64,000 nucleotides of DNA from Curtobacterium citreum (GCF_006715175.1 NZ_VFMQ01000001.1:1612001-1676000), one strand, 5' to 3'; positions 53,865 to 63,283 are shown, numbered from the stretch's first letter. The notes: a model not told the origin generated them from the sequence alone. Made by a program: numbers and translations.

Positions 53865-54713
53865 ATGCCGCTGTACCGGGACGAGTGCGTCGTGTTGCGC
53901 ACCCACAAGCTCGGTGAAGCCGACCGCATCGTCACGATGCTCTCCCGGCAGCACGGCAAGATCCGGGCCGTCGCGAAGGGCGTCCGGCGTACCGCGTCGA
54001 AGTTCGGGTCTCGGCTCGAGCCGTTCATGGTCGTCGACGCGCAGTTCTACGAGGGCCGCACGCTCGACATCGTCACGCAGGCCGAGAGCCTCGGGTCGTA
54101 CGGTGCCCAGATCGTCGCCGACTACGGCGCGTACACGGCCGCGAGTGCGATGGTCGAGACCGCCGACCGCCTGAGCGAGGCGGACGCCGGGCTGCAGCAG
54201 TACCTGCTGCTCGTCGGGGCGCTGCGCTCGCTGTCCCGTCGCGAGCACGTCACGAGCGCGACGCTCGACTCCTACCTGCTTCGGGCGATGAGCATCGCGG
54301 GTTGGGCGCCCTCGTTCGGCGACTGCGCGGTGACCGGGGAGCCCGGGCCGCACACCGCCTTCGTCGTGCAACTCGGCGGCGTCGTGGCCGACCGGGCGGC
54401 GCCGCCCGGCACCCCGCGCCTGGACATCGACACGCTCGGCCTGCTCGGAGCCCTGCTCGCGGGCGACTGGGCGACCGTGGACGTCGCGGACGAACGGACG
54501 CGCTCCCGGGCCTCCGGCGTGGTGGCGGCGTACGCCCAGTGGCACCTGGAACGATCGCTCCGGTCCCTGCCGCACGTCGACCGCAGCGAGCACCCGGCAC
54601 CGGTCGCACCGACGCCGGGTGGGGTCCCCGCCGCGGTCTCCGCGACACCGGCACCCACGGTCCCCGTGCCGACCGACACCGTGCCGTCCGATCCCGAAGG
54701 AGCCCCTGCATGA
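53865..54713 (+). CDS. recO: DNA repair protein RecO
   Basis: RecO loads RecA onto SSB-coated gaps with RecR. The 282 residues have an N-terminal OB-fold ([20 protein letters not shown]) and a helical C-terminal domain. The cysteine cluster that binds zinc in many RecO proteins is reduced to one Cys (in [11 protein letters not shown] near 147-157). A Pro/Thr/Val-rich tail of about 45 residues follows. A GATACT box ends 6 nt before the ATG. The stop overlaps the uppS ATG. Confidence 0.93.
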   Translation: MPLYRDECVVLRTHKLGEADRIVTMLSRQHGKIRAVAKGVRRTASKFGSRLEPFMVVDAQFYEGRTLDIVTQAESLGSYGAQIVADYGAYTAASAMVETADRLSEADAGLQQYLLLVGALRSLSRREHVTSATLDSYLLRAMSIAGWAPSFGDCAVTGEPGPHTAFVVQLGGVVADRAAPPGTPRLDIDTLGLLGALLAGDWATVDVADERTRSRASGVVAAYAQWHLERSLRSLPHVDRSEHPAPVAPTPGGVPAAVSATPAPTVPVPTDTVPSDPEGAPA

Positions 54714-55507
54714 GCCCACGCCGGTCAGCAGCGTCCGAGCCGATGAAGCCCGTCGACTGGACGGGGGAGCAGCCGCCCGCGATCCCCGCGCAGTTCGTGC
54801 CCGAGCACGTCGCGATCGTGATGGACGGCAACGGCCGGTGGGCGAACCAGCGCGGACTGACGCGGGTCGAGGGGCACAAGGCGGGCGAGGCCTCGCTCCT
54901 CGACGTCGTCGCCGGCGCCATCCAGATCGGCGTCAAGCACGTCTCGGCGTACGCGTTCTCGACCGAGAACTGGAAGCGCTCCCCGGACGAGGTCCGCTTC
55001 CTGATGGGCTTCAACCGCGAGGTCATCCACCGCCGACGGGACCAGCTCCACGCCTGGGGCGTCCGGGTCCGGTGGGCCGGACGGCGCCCGCGGCTCTGGC
55101 GGAGCGTGGTCGACGAGCTGCAGACCGCCGAGCGCATGACGGCCGACAACGCTCGTCTCACGCTGACGATGTGCGTGAACTACGGCGGCCGGAACGAGAT
55201 CGTCGACGCGGTCCGCGGCATGGCCGAGGACGTCGCCGCCGGGCGGATGAAGCCGAGCCAGGTCACCGAGAAGGCCCTGGCGAAGCGGCTGTACGTGCCG
55301 GAGCTGCCGGACGTCGACCTGTTCCTCCGGAGCTCGGGGGAACAGCGCACCTCGAACTTCATGCTCTGGCAGTCGGCCTACGCCGAGATGGTGTTCCTCG
55401 ACCGGCTCTGGCCGGACTTCCGGCGGACGGACCTCTGGGGCGCGATCGAGGAGTACGCGAGCCGGGACCGCCGGTACGGCGGCGCCGTCGACGCACCCAC
55501 CGCCTGA
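54710..55507 (+). CDS. uppS: Isoprenyl (undecaprenyl-type) diphosphate synthase
   Basis: A cis-prenyltransferase that makes the long-chain lipid carrier for peptidoglycan and other wall polymers. The 265 residues have the diphosphate-binding VMDGNGRWA motif with catalytic D39, the [13 protein letters not shown] block near 82-94, and [20 protein letters not shown] near 202-221. GAAGGAG lies 7 nt before the ATG. Adjacency to recO is normal in actinobacteria. A weak GGAGGC-type hairpin follows. Confidence 0.95.
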   Translation: MSPRRSAASEPMKPVDWTGEQPPAIPAQFVPEHVAIVMDGNGRWANQRGLTRVEGHKAGEASLLDVVAGAIQIGVKHVSAYAFSTENWKRSPDEVRFLMGFNREVIHRRRDQLHAWGVRVRWAGRRPRLWRSVVDELQTAERMTADNARLTLTMCVNYGGRNEIVDAVRGMAEDVAAGRMKPSQVTEKALAKRLYVPELPDVDLFLRSSGEQRTSNFMLWQSAYAEMVFLDRLWPDFRRTDLWGAIEEYASRDRRYGGAVDAPTA

Positions 55508-55509
55508 CC

Positions 55510-55542
55510 GGAGGCGCGTGGCGGGCGCCGCCACGATCCTCC
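55510..55542. terminator. GGAGGC-family hairpin between uppS and the LysR gene
   Basis: A 15-bp stem with two mismatches (GGAGGCGCGTGGCGG against its partner) and loop GCG; the least perfect member of the family. It lies in a 57-nt convergent gap. Confidence 0.55.
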
Positions 55543-55564
55543 CGTCCGACACCGACCAGCCCCG

Positions 55565-56605
55565 TCAGTCGAGCAGGTGCGCCGCCCCACGGACCGCGTC
55601 GAGCGCGGCGCGGACGCTCGGCACCCGGTCCGCCCCGCGCGCGACGACCACCTCGACCCGCCTGGCCAGGTCGTCCTCGGCGGGGGTGACGGCGACGCCG
55701 GCCGGGATGACGGTCGACACGAGCGCGAGCCGGGGCAGGAGCGCCACCCCGAGGCCGGCCGCGACGAGCCCGACGACCGCCGCAGCGTTGTCGGTCTCGA
55801 GCACGATCTCCGGGGTGAACCCGGAGGCGGCGCACGAGGCGAGCAGGTGTCCCCGGCAGCGCGGGCAGCCGCCGATCCAGCGCGCCTCGCGGTGGTCGGC
55901 GAGGTCCGCGACGCTCCCGCCGGACCAATCGACCGGAAGTGTTCCGTCGCCACCGCCCGGGCCCGGCGTCACGAGTGCGAGCGGGTCGCGTCCGAGCGCC
56001 CGGGTGCGGAGCATCGGGTCCGTGGTGGTGTCGTCGGCGGGCTCGACGAAGGCGTGCGAGAAGACCAGGGCGACGTCGACCTCGCCGCGGCGGACGAGCT
56101 CGACGGCCTCGGGCGGTTCGGCCTCCACGTACGAGGTCACGACCCCGGGGTGGTCCGCCGCGAGCGTGGCGAGCACGGCGGGCACCAGGGTGGACGAGGC
56201 ACTCGGGAACCCGGCGAACCGCACCCGTCCGCGTGCGAGTCCGCCGACGGCGTCCAGGTCCTCGCGTGCGGCGGCCAGCGCGGACTCGACCGCCTGCGCG
56301 TGGCCGGCGAGCACCGCACCGGCCTCGGTGAGGGTGGCGCCGCGCCCACCACGACCCGCGGGCCCGCCGCGACCGCCGACGCCGGTGCCGGCGCTGCCAC
56401 CGGGCCCGGCGCTCCCGCCGGGCCCGGCGCTCCCGCCGGTTCCCCCGCGCAGCACGAGCTCGTGGCCCAGCCGACGCTCGGCCCGCGCCAGGAGCTGGCT
56501 GACGGCCGGCTGGCTGTACCCGAGGACGTTCGCGGCGCGGCTGATCGACCCGGCGTCGCGGACGGCACGGAGCACACGGAGCAGCTGGGGGTCGAGGTCG
56601 TCCAC
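55565..56605 (-). CDS. LysR family transcriptional regulator with Gly-rich insertion
   Basis: A protein of 346 residues. The LysR winged helix (residues 1-53; SISRAANVLGYSQPAVSQLL) is interrupted by a Gly/Ser/Ala/Pro-rich insertion at about 54-89, after which the wing resumes at LTEAG; the effector domain follows from 105. The insertion is built from an imperfect 18-bp repeat (GGSAGP units) and would sit in the wing. The GTG start lies 6 nt after TAACAT on the minus strand. It is divergent from the aminotransferase gene, with an imperfect dyad over its own start. Confidence 0.87.
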   Translation of the reverse strand: MDDLDPQLLRVLRAVRDAGSISRAANVLGYSQPAVSQLLARAERRLGHELVLRGGTGGSAGPGGSAGPGGSAGTGVGGRGGPAGRGGRGATLTEAGAVLAGHAQAVESALAAAREDLDAVGGLARGRVRFAGFPSASSTLVPAVLATLAADHPGVVTSYVEAEPPEAVELVRRGEVDVALVFSHAFVEPADDTTTDPMLRTRALGRDPLALVTPGPGGGDGTLPVDWSGGSVADLADHREARWIGGCPRCRGHLLASCAASGFTPEIVLETDNAAAVVGLVAAGLGVALLPRLALVSTVIPAGVAVTPAEDDLARRVEVVVARGADRVPSVRAALDAVRGAAHLLD

Positions 56606-56618
56606 AACACGATGTTAT
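56604..56618. promoter_or_regulatory. Possible LysR operator in the divergent gap
   Basis: ACAACA-CGA-TGTTAT is an imperfect inverted repeat (one mismatch) overlapping the GTG start and the -10 box of the LysR gene. This is a position suited to autoregulation. Confidence 0.4.
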
Positions 56619-56675
56619 GGGGTGCCGAAGAAAGCTGCCCTGGTGTGATGGCCGCCCGCCGTCGACGCTGGACGC

Positions 56676-57749
56676 ATGGACTCCTTCGTCGACGGCACCG
56701 GGTACCTCGCCGCCTGCACCGCCGGGCTGCCGACGCTCGGCACGCTCACCGCCCAGCGCGCGGACCTCGACGCGTGGTCCCGGGCGGCGACGACCCCGAC
56801 CGGCTACGGCGCACTCGTCGAACAGGGCCGCGAACTGTTCGCGGGGATCGTCGGCGTCGACCGGGCGCGGGTCGCCACCGGCTCGCAGACGTCGGCGATG
56901 GTCGCCGTCGTGGCCGCCTCGCTGCCCGACGGCGCCGAGGTCGTCGTCCCCGACGGGGACTTCAGCTCCGTCGTCTTCCCGTTCCTCGCCCAGGCCCACC
57001 GCGGGGTCCGGGTGCGGAGCGTCCCGCTCGCGGACCTCGCCGACGCCGTGCGCCCGGGCACCCGACTCGTCGCGTGGTCCGCCGTGCAGTCCGCCTCCGG
57101 CGTGGTGACCGACCCGGCGCCCGTGCTCGCCGCGGCCCGGGCGGTCGGCGCCCTGACGCTGTGCGACCTCACGCAGGCAGCCGGAGTGCTCCCCGTCGAC
57201 GCGGCACCCTTCGACGTCACCGTGACGCACGCCTACAAGTGGCTCTGCGCGCCGCGCGGGGTCGCGTTCGCGACGTTCTCGGACCGCGCGCTCGCGGAGC
57301 TCCGGCCCGTGCAGGCGGGCTGGTACGCGGGCGCCGACGTGTGGTCCTCGTGCTACGGACCCGACATGCGGCTCGCCGACGACGCCCGTCGCTTCGACGT
57401 CTCCCCGGCCTGGCAGGCCTGGCCCGGGGCGGTCGCCGCCCTGCGGCACCTCGCGTCCGTCGACGCGGCCTCGGCCTGGAGGCACGCCACCGGTCTCGCG
57501 GACCGGCTCGCCGACGCGCTCGGGAGGCCCCGACCCGGGCAGGCGATCACGACGTTCCCGGACCCTGACGGCACGGCGCTCCGCGCACTGGCGGACGCCG
57601 GGGTCACCGCGAGCGGCCGGGCCGGGCGGCTGCGGCTCGCCTTCCACCTGTGGAACGACGCCGAGGACGTCGATCGCGTCGTCGCGGTGCTCGGGGGACT
57701 TGGCAGCTTCCGACCGGTGGAGCGGCCGCTCGTCCACAGCGTGCGGTAG
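56676..57749 (+). CDS. Class V aminotransferase-fold PLP enzyme
   Basis: A protein of 357 residues related to cysteine desulfurase/kynureninase-type enzymes. The PLP lysine is K188 in VTHAYKWLCAPRG, and the pyridine-contacting Asp lies in LTLCDLTQAAGVLPVD near 160-165. The active-site Cys loop of true desulfurases is not evident. It is probably the target of the divergent LysR regulator. A GACGCT box ends 6 nt before the ATG. The substrate cannot be assigned. Confidence 0.85.
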   Translation: MDSFVDGTGYLAACTAGLPTLGTLTAQRADLDAWSRAATTPTGYGALVEQGRELFAGIVGVDRARVATGSQTSAMVAVVAASLPDGAEVVVPDGDFSSVVFPFLAQAHRGVRVRSVPLADLADAVRPGTRLVAWSAVQSASGVVTDPAPVLAAARAVGALTLCDLTQAAGVLPVDAAPFDVTVTHAYKWLCAPRGVAFATFSDRALAELRPVQAGWYAGADVWSSCYGPDMRLADDARRFDVSPAWQAWPGAVAALRHLASVDAASAWRHATGLADRLADALGRPRPGQAITTFPDPDGTALRALADAGVTASGRAGRLRLAFHLWNDAEDVDRVVAVLGGLGSFRPVERPLVHSVR

Positions 57750-57776
57750 CCCGTCCGCCCCCGCTCGACGGGCCGG

Positions 57777-57782
57777 TACGCT
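57777..57782 (+). promoter_or_regulatory. Candidate glyS -10 box (TACGCT)
   Basis: TACGCT lies 54 nt before the TTG start, leaving a leader of roughly 48 nt that carries the Shine-Dalgarno AGGAG. Confidence 0.4.
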
Positions 57783-57836
57783 TGCCGGGTACCGTTCCGA
57801 CCCGGGCACCCAGTCCGGCGACCACAGGAGTCCCTC

Positions 57837-59222
57837 TTGGCACCGTCCTCCCGTCTCGACAGCGTCATCGCCCTGGCCAAGGGCCGCGGCTTCGTCTTCC
57901 AGTCGGGGGAGATCTACGGCGGATCGCGCTCCGCGTGGGACTACGGGCCCCTCGGTGTCGAACTCAAGGAGAACATCAAGCGCCAGTGGTGGCAGCGGTT
58001 CGTCCGCGGCCGTGGCGACATGGTCGGCCTGGACTCGGCCGTCATCCTGCCGCGCAAGGTGTGGGAGGCCTCCGGCCACGTCGCGACCTTCACCGACCCG
58101 CTCGTCGAGTGCCTGCACTGCCACCACCGCTTCCGCGAGGACCACCTGGTCGAGGCCTTCGTCGCCAAGAAGGGCCGCGACCCCGAGGGTGGCATGGCGG
58201 AGATCGCCTGCCCGAACTGCGGCACCCGCGGCGAGTGGACCGAGCCCCGTGAGTTCTCCGGGATGCTCAAGACGTACCTCGGCCCGGTCGAGTCCGAAGA
58301 AGGCCTGAACTTCCTGCGCCCCGAGACCGCGCAGGGCATCTTCGTCGACTTCGCGCAGGTCGTCACGACGAGCCGCATGAAGCCCCCGTTCGGCATCGGC
58401 CAGGTCGGCAAGGCGTTCCGCAACGAGATCACGCCCGGCAACTTCATCTTCCGGACCCGCGAGTTCGAGCAGATGGAGATCGAGTACTTCGTGCCGCCGG
58501 CCGACGTCGACACCCACTACGAGCAGTGGATCGCCGACTCGGTCGCGTTCTTCACCGACCTCGGCATCGACCCGGAGAACCTCCGCCGGTTCGACGTGCC
58601 GGACGGGGAGCGCGCACACTACTCCGACGCCACGGCCGACATCGAGTACCGCTTCGGCTTCGCCGGGTCCGAGTGGGGCGAGCTCATGGGCGTCGCGAAC
58701 CGCACCGACTTCGACCTCAACAACCACATCGAGTCCTCGGGCAAGGACCTCCGGTTCTTCGACCAGGCCGCCAACGAGAAGTACGTGCCGTACGTCATCG
58801 AGCCGTCGTTCGGGCTCACCCGTGCGCTCATGGCGTTCCTGCTCGACGCCTACCACGAGGACGAGGCCCCGAACGCGAAGGGCGGCGTCGACAAGCGCAC
58901 CGTCCTGCGCCTGGACCCGCGGCTCGCCCCGGTCAAGGCCGCGGTCCTGCCGCTGTCGCGCAACGAGCAGCTCTCGCCGGTCGCCCGTGGGCTCGCCGAC
59001 GACCTCCGCAAGCACTGGAACGTCGACTTCGACGACGCCGGTGCGATCGGTCGTCGCTACCGTCGCCACGACGAGATCGGTACGCCGTTCTGCATCACGG
59101 TCGACTTCGACACGCTCGACGACCGGGCCGTGACGGTCCGCGAGCGCGACACCATGGCACAGGAGCGCGTGTCCCTCGACCAGCTGCAGGGCTACCTGGC
59201 GCAGCGGCTGCTCGGCGCGTAG
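57837..59222 (+). CDS. glyS: Glycyl-tRNA synthetase (dimeric alpha2 type)
   Basis: Charges tRNA-Gly. The 461 residues are class II, homodimeric type, with [20 protein letters not shown] near 15-34, motif 2 around [20 protein letters not shown] near 196-215, and motif 3 [14 protein letters not shown] near 324-337. A zinc-like cluster CLHCHHRF near 95 and CPNCGT near 124 is present. A TTG start is chosen because AGGAG lies 6 nt upstream and the N-terminus aligns with the family. A strong terminator follows. Confidence 0.96.
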   Translation: MAPSSRLDSVIALAKGRGFVFQSGEIYGGSRSAWDYGPLGVELKENIKRQWWQRFVRGRGDMVGLDSAVILPRKVWEASGHVATFTDPLVECLHCHHRFREDHLVEAFVAKKGRDPEGGMAEIACPNCGTRGEWTEPREFSGMLKTYLGPVESEEGLNFLRPETAQGIFVDFAQVVTTSRMKPPFGIGQVGKAFRNEITPGNFIFRTREFEQMEIEYFVPPADVDTHYEQWIADSVAFFTDLGIDPENLRRFDVPDGERAHYSDATADIEYRFGFAGSEWGELMGVANRTDFDLNNHIESSGKDLRFFDQAANEKYVPYVIEPSFGLTRALMAFLLDAYHEDEAPNAKGGVDKRTVLRLDPRLAPVKAAVLPLSRNEQLSPVARGLADDLRKHWNVDFDDAGAIGRRYRRHDEIGTPFCITVDFDTLDDRAVTVRERDTMAQERVSLDQLQGYLAQRLLGA

Positions 59223-59252
59223 CACCGACCGCCCGACCGACGGACAGACACA

Positions 59253-59290
59253 CGCGGCCACGGCCCGGGAATACCCGGGCTGTGGCCGCG
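59253..59290 (+). terminator. glyS terminator
   Basis: A 17-bp stem with one wobble (left arm CGCGGCCACGGCCCGGG), loop AATA, followed by TTGTCGTCC. Confidence 0.8.
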
Positions 59291-59301
59291 TTGTCGTCCG
59301 C

Positions 59302-60036
59302 GTGAACGACTCCGTGAAGGTCGATGTCTGGTCCGACATCGCGTGCCCCTGGTGCTACATCGGCAAGCGCAAGTTCGAGGCGGGAGCCGCGGCGTTCGGC
59401 GCCGGCCCCGACGCCGCGCCCGTCGAGGTCGAGTACCACTCGTTCGAGCTCAGCCCGGACACCCCGGTCGACTTCGAGGGAACCGAGGCCGAGTTCCTGT
59501 CCGGCCACAAGGGCATGCCCGTCGAGCAAGCGCAGCAGATGCTCGAGCACGTCGCCGGCATCGCAGAGGGTGTCGGCCTGGACTACGACTTCGACGCGAT
59601 GCACCACACCAACACTGTGAAGGCGCACCAGGTCATCCACCTCGCCAAGCAGCACGGCAAGCAGCTCGACATGGTCGAGCGGCTCTTCACCGCGTACTTC
59701 GAGCGGGGCGAGCACGTCGGGCAGGACGAGTCCCTCGCGGACCTGGCCGCCGAGGTCGGCCTGGACCGCGACGAGGTCCTGACGACCCTGCGCGACGACG
59801 GGCAGCTCGCCGCCGTCCGTGCCGACCAGGCCCAGGCACAGGCGTTCGGCATCAACGGCGTCCCGTTCTTCGTCATCGACGGCAAGTACGGCGTCTCCGG
59901 CGCCCAGGACCCGGCGGCCTTCGAGCAGGTGCTCCGCCAGGTCGTGGCGCTGCGCTCGTCCACACCCGAGGAGCTCGCAGCTGAGCAGCAGCGCGCCGAG
60001 GACGACGCGGCAGCGGATGCGGCGGCGGCCCGGTGA
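59302..60036 (+). CDS. DsbA family oxidoreductase (FrnE-like)
   Basis: A cytoplasmic thioredoxin-fold protein of 244 residues, FrnE subgroup. The redox motif CPWC is at C15-C18 in SDIACPWCYIGKRKFE, and the helical insertion and the cis-Pro block GINGVPFFVIDGKYGVSGAQ near 183-202 are typical. The tail is Ala/Glu-rich. It starts at GTG just 11 nt after the glyS terminator. Its stop overlaps a 57-residue gene with two cysteines, which may be a partner or substrate. Confidence 0.9.
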   Translation: MNDSVKVDVWSDIACPWCYIGKRKFEAGAAAFGAGPDAAPVEVEYHSFELSPDTPVDFEGTEAEFLSGHKGMPVEQAQQMLEHVAGIAEGVGLDYDFDAMHHTNTVKAHQVIHLAKQHGKQLDMVERLFTAYFERGEHVGQDESLADLAAEVGLDRDEVLTTLRDDGQLAAVRADQAQAQAFGINGVPFFVIDGKYGVSGAQDPAAFEQVLRQVVALRSSTPEELAAEQQRAEDDAAADAAAAR

Positions 60037-60206
60037 GCGACGTGACGACGACCGGCGGGGCCGCACCGGGCCTCCAGGCCGGGTCGAACCCGTCCGCCGG
60101 ACCCGCACTGCTGACGTTCCCCGTGACCGGCGGCGCGCCGGTCTGCGAGGGCGACAGCTGCTTCGTGCCCGGCGCCGAGGGGAGCTGGACCGAGGTCCCG
60201 GACTGA
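60033..60206 (+). CDS. Small Cys-containing protein (57 aa) coupled to the FrnE-like gene
   Basis: A 57-residue open frame starting at GTG in a GTGA overlap with the preceding stop and ending at TGA 60204. It reads through a Gly/Ala-rich first half, then PVTGGAPVCEGDSCFVPGAEG near 30-50 with two cysteines four apart (C38, C43). There is no signal peptide or membrane segment. The codon use matches neighbouring genes, and overlap coupling supports expression. I do not recognise a named family; short actinobacterial proteins with a VCEGDxC-type motif beside DsbA-like genes seem familiar, but that is recollection, not proof. Confidence 0.65.
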   Translation: MSDVTTTGGAAPGLQAGSNPSAGPALLTFPVTGGAPVCEGDSCFVPGAEGSWTEVPD

Positions 60207-60222
60207 CGGACCCGCGCCCGGG

Positions 60223-60708
60223 TCAGCCCCGGACGGGTTCCTCGTCCGTGATGTCCGCGACCGTCGCGTCGTAGGCGGCGACCAGGGCGTCCGCGTCGAC
60301 GAACGCGCTCGCGCCGTGCCGTCCCGCGCCGAGCGCGATCCGTCGGCCGAGCACGCGCTCGTCGGCGACGACCGGCAGGTCACCCGTCGCACCGATCGGG
60401 GTGATCGTGCCGCGCTCGTAGCCCGAGGCCTCGAGCGCGGTGGCCGCGTCGGGCATCGAGAGCTTGTTGACCCCGACGACCGTGCGGAGCTTCTTCCACG
60501 CGATGCTCCGCCCTCCCGGTACGAGCGCGAGCAGGAAGCCGCCGTCGTGCCGCTTGACGACGAGGGTCTTGACGATGTCGCCCGGGATGATCCCGAGCAG
60601 TGCGGCGGCCTGCTCGAGCGAGTCGGCCGCGGGGCGTTCGACGACCTCGACGTCGAGCCCCCTGGCTGCTGCGTCGGCGTCGAAGCGGGCGATGGCGGTG
60701 TCGGACAT
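60223..60708 (-). CDS. YbaK/EbsC family aminoacyl-tRNA deacylase
   Basis: A protein of 161 residues of the YbaK/ProX editing superfamily, which hydrolyses mischarged aminoacyl-tRNA in trans. The catalytic Lys region IVKTLVVKRHDGGFLLALVPG lies near 46-66, and a GATGDLPVV block near 110 and the Gly-rich GAGRHGASAF near 132 complete the pocket. Which mischarged pair it corrects is not readable. On the minus strand a TAGCGT box ends 7 nt before the ATG. It is convergent with the FrnE/57-aa pair, with a 16-nt gap. Confidence 0.88.
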   Translation of the reverse strand: MSDTAIARFDADAAARGLDVEVVERPAADSLEQAAALLGIIPGDIVKTLVVKRHDGGFLLALVPGGRSIAWKKLRTVVGVNKLSMPDAATALEASGYERGTITPIGATGDLPVVADERVLGRRIALGAGRHGASAFVDADALVAAYDATVADITDEEPVRG

Positions 60709-60756
60709 GTGGAGAACGCTACCGGCGCGGAACGGGCATGGGAGAATGGACGACGT

Positions 60757-61929
60757 ATGACGATCACTGACGCGCCCCGGACGGCGACCCGACCGGCGAA
60801 GCCCCTGCGCATCGGCCCCATCGAGGTCGACGCGCCCGTGGTGCTCGCTCCGATGGCGGGCATCACGAACATGGCCTACCGCCGACTCTGCCGCGAGTAC
60901 GGCGCGGGTCTCTACGTCTGCGAGATGATCACCTCGCGCGCCCTGGTCGAGCGGACCCCGGTCTCGATGCAGCTCATCCAGCACCACGAGTCGGAGACGC
61001 CCCGGTCGATCCAGCTGTACGGCGTCGAGCCGAACACCGTGGCCGAGGCCGCGACGATCCTGGTGGGCGAGGACCGGGCCGACCACATCGACCTGAACTT
61101 CGGGTGCCCGGTGCCCAAGGTCACGCGGAAGGGCGGGGGAGCGGCCCTGCCGTGGAAGCTCGACCTGTTCAAGGACCTGGTCGAGAAGACCGTCAAGGCC
61201 GCCGGTGACGTCCCGGTGACCGTCAAGATGCGCAAGGGCATCGACGCGGACCACCTCACGTACCTCGACGCGGCGCGCATCGCCCGGGACGCGGGTGTGG
61301 CCGCGATCTCGCTGCACGCCCGCACCGCGAACGAGCACTACTCCGGGCACGCGGACTGGTCGGCGATCGCGACGCTGAAGGAAGCGATCACCGACATCCC
61401 GGTGCTCGGCAACGGCGACATCTGGTCCGCCGCCGACGCGCTGCGCATGGTCGACGAGACCGGCTGCGACGGCGTGGTCGTCGGCCGCGGGTGCCTGGGG
61501 CGTCCGTGGCTGTTCGGCGACCTCGCGGCGGCGTTCCGCGGCGAGGACGTCCGTGCGATGCCGTCCCTCGGCGACGTCGCGAACGCGTTCCGCCGGCACG
61601 CCGAGCTGCTCGTCGAGTTCTTCGGGTCCGAGGACCACGGCTGCCGTGACGCCCGCAAGCACGTCTCCTGGTACTTCAAGGGCTACCCGATCGGCGGCGA
61701 CGTCCGCTCGGCTCTGTCGATGGCGTCGAGCCTGCAGGAGATCGACGACCTGCTCGGGCAGCTCGACTGGTCGGCCCCGTACCCGGGCGCCGACGTCGAG
61801 GGGCCGCGCGGTCGCGCTGGGCACCCGAAGCGCACGGCCCTTCCGGACCGCTGGCTCGAGTCCCGCGACGTCGACGAGGCGTTCCGGAAGGTCCTCGCCG
61901 CCGCCGAGCTGCACCACAGCGGCGGATGA
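60757..61929 (+). CDS. dusB: tRNA-dihydrouridine synthase (DusB family)
   Basis: An FMN enzyme that reduces uridines in the tRNA D-loop. It has 390 residues. The FMN-binding VVLAPMAGITNMAYRRLCRE lies near 28-47, the catalytic Cys is C117 in NFGCPVPKVTRKGGG, and HARTANEHYSGHADW and GNGDIWSA follow. A C-terminal helical domain completes it. A GAGAAT box ends 9 nt before the ATG. The stop overlaps dgt by ATGA, the usual actinobacterial dus-dgt-dnaG order. Confidence 0.95.
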   Translation: MTITDAPRTATRPAKPLRIGPIEVDAPVVLAPMAGITNMAYRRLCREYGAGLYVCEMITSRALVERTPVSMQLIQHHESETPRSIQLYGVEPNTVAEAATILVGEDRADHIDLNFGCPVPKVTRKGGGAALPWKLDLFKDLVEKTVKAAGDVPVTVKMRKGIDADHLTYLDAARIARDAGVAAISLHARTANEHYSGHADWSAIATLKEAITDIPVLGNGDIWSAADALRMVDETGCDGVVVGRGCLGRPWLFGDLAAAFRGEDVRAMPSLGDVANAFRRHAELLVEFFGSEDHGCRDARKHVSWYFKGYPIGGDVRSALSMASSLQEIDDLLGQLDWSAPYPGADVEGPRGRAGHPKRTALPDRWLESRDVDEAFRKVLAAAELHHSGG

Positions 61930-63215
61930 GCGCCACCGCCTCGTACGGGCCCGCCGACGCCGAGCGCTGGCTGCCCGAGACCCACGGCAACCGTCGGTCC
62001 GACTTCGCCCGCGACCGTGCCCGACTGCTGCACTCGAGCGCGCTCCGGCGGCTCGCCGCGAAGACCCAGGTGCTCAGCCCGACCACGGGGCTCGACTTCG
62101 CGCGGAACCGCCTGACGCACTCGCTCGAGGTCGCGCAGGTCGGCCGCGAGCTCGCCGACTCGCTCGGGCTCGACCCCGACGTCGTCGACACGGCCTGCTT
62201 GGCGCACGACATCGGCCACCCGCCGTTCGGCCACAACGGCGAGACGGCCGTGAACGCCTGGGCTGCCGGGATCGGCGGGTTCGAGGGCAACGCGCAGACC
62301 CTGCGTCTGCTCACGCGACTCGAGCCGAAGGTCTACGGCGTCGGTCCGGACGACGACCGTCCGTACGGGCTCAACCTCACCCGGGCCTCCCTCGACGCGA
62401 GCTGCAAGTACCCGTGGCCGGCGGCGCAGGGTGTGGCCGAGGCGTCGTCCGGGCGCACGAAGTTCGGCTTCTACGACGACGACCACGACGCCTTCGAGTG
62501 GCTCCGTGCGGGGGCTCCCCGCCGGCAGCGGTGCATCGAGGCGCAGGTCATGGACCTGTCCGACGACATCGCGTACTCGGTGCACGACTTCGAGGACGCG
62601 GTCGTCGCGGGCTTCATCGACGTGGCGGCGCTCGGCGACCGGGTCGGCGAGAACGACATCGTCACGGCGATGCACGCGTGGGTGGGGTCCGACCTCAGCC
62701 GCGACGAGCTGCTCGAGGCCTTCGACCGGCTGCGTTCCCTGCCGCTGTGGATGACCTCGTACGACGGGTCGCGGCGGGACATGGCGCGGCTGAAGAACCT
62801 GACGTCGCAGCTCATCGGGCGCTTCGCGCGCACGGCGACGGCGGCGACACGGGAGTCCTACGCGTCCGGGTCGCTCGTGCGGTTCGCGGCGTCCGTCGTC
62901 ACCCCGCCCGAGATCATCGGGGAGATCGCGGTGCTCAAGGGCATCGTCGCGGCGTTCGTGATGACCCAGGGGGACCGGCAGCCGGTGTACGAGGACCAGC
63001 GTCGCGTCCTCACCGAGCTGCTCGACGCCCTCGCGGCGACGGGGAGCGCGGACCTCGAGCCGGGCTTCGCGGCGGACTGGCGAGCGGCGTCCGACGACGC
63101 CGGGCGGCTGCGGGCCGTGGTCGACCAGGTGGCGAGCCTGACCGACCAGGGGGCACTGGCGTGGCACAGGCGGCTCGTCGTCGGTGAGCGGGAGACGACG
63201 CACATCCCGGTCTGA
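61926..63215 (+). CDS. dgt: Deoxyguanosinetriphosphate triphosphohydrolase-like protein
   Basis: An HD-domain dNTPase that cleaves dNTP to deoxynucleoside and triphosphate. The 429 residues have the metal motif in CLAHDIGHPPFGHNGE with H94 and D95, the upstream HSLEVAQVGREL supplying another His, and the later DLSDDIAYSVHDFED. The actinobacterial form is longer than E. coli-type minimal homologues at its C-terminus. It is coupled to dusB and precedes dnaG by a 293-nt gap. It may adjust dNTP pools at replication. Confidence 0.93.
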   Translation: MSATASYGPADAERWLPETHGNRRSDFARDRARLLHSSALRRLAAKTQVLSPTTGLDFARNRLTHSLEVAQVGRELADSLGLDPDVVDTACLAHDIGHPPFGHNGETAVNAWAAGIGGFEGNAQTLRLLTRLEPKVYGVGPDDDRPYGLNLTRASLDASCKYPWPAAQGVAEASSGRTKFGFYDDDHDAFEWLRAGAPRRQRCIEAQVMDLSDDIAYSVHDFEDAVVAGFIDVAALGDRVGENDIVTAMHAWVGSDLSRDELLEAFDRLRSLPLWMTSYDGSRRDMARLKNLTSQLIGRFARTATAATRESYASGSLVRFAASVVTPPEIIGEIAVLKGIVAAFVMTQGDRQPVYEDQRRVLTELLDALAATGSADLEPGFAADWRAASDDAGRLRAVVDQVASLTDQGALAWHRRLVVGERETTHIPV

Positions 63216-63283
63216 GCCGGGTGCCGGTGCCGGTCCCGGACCCGCGAGACGCCCTCGTGCGCGCGGGACGCCGCCGGTTCCGG

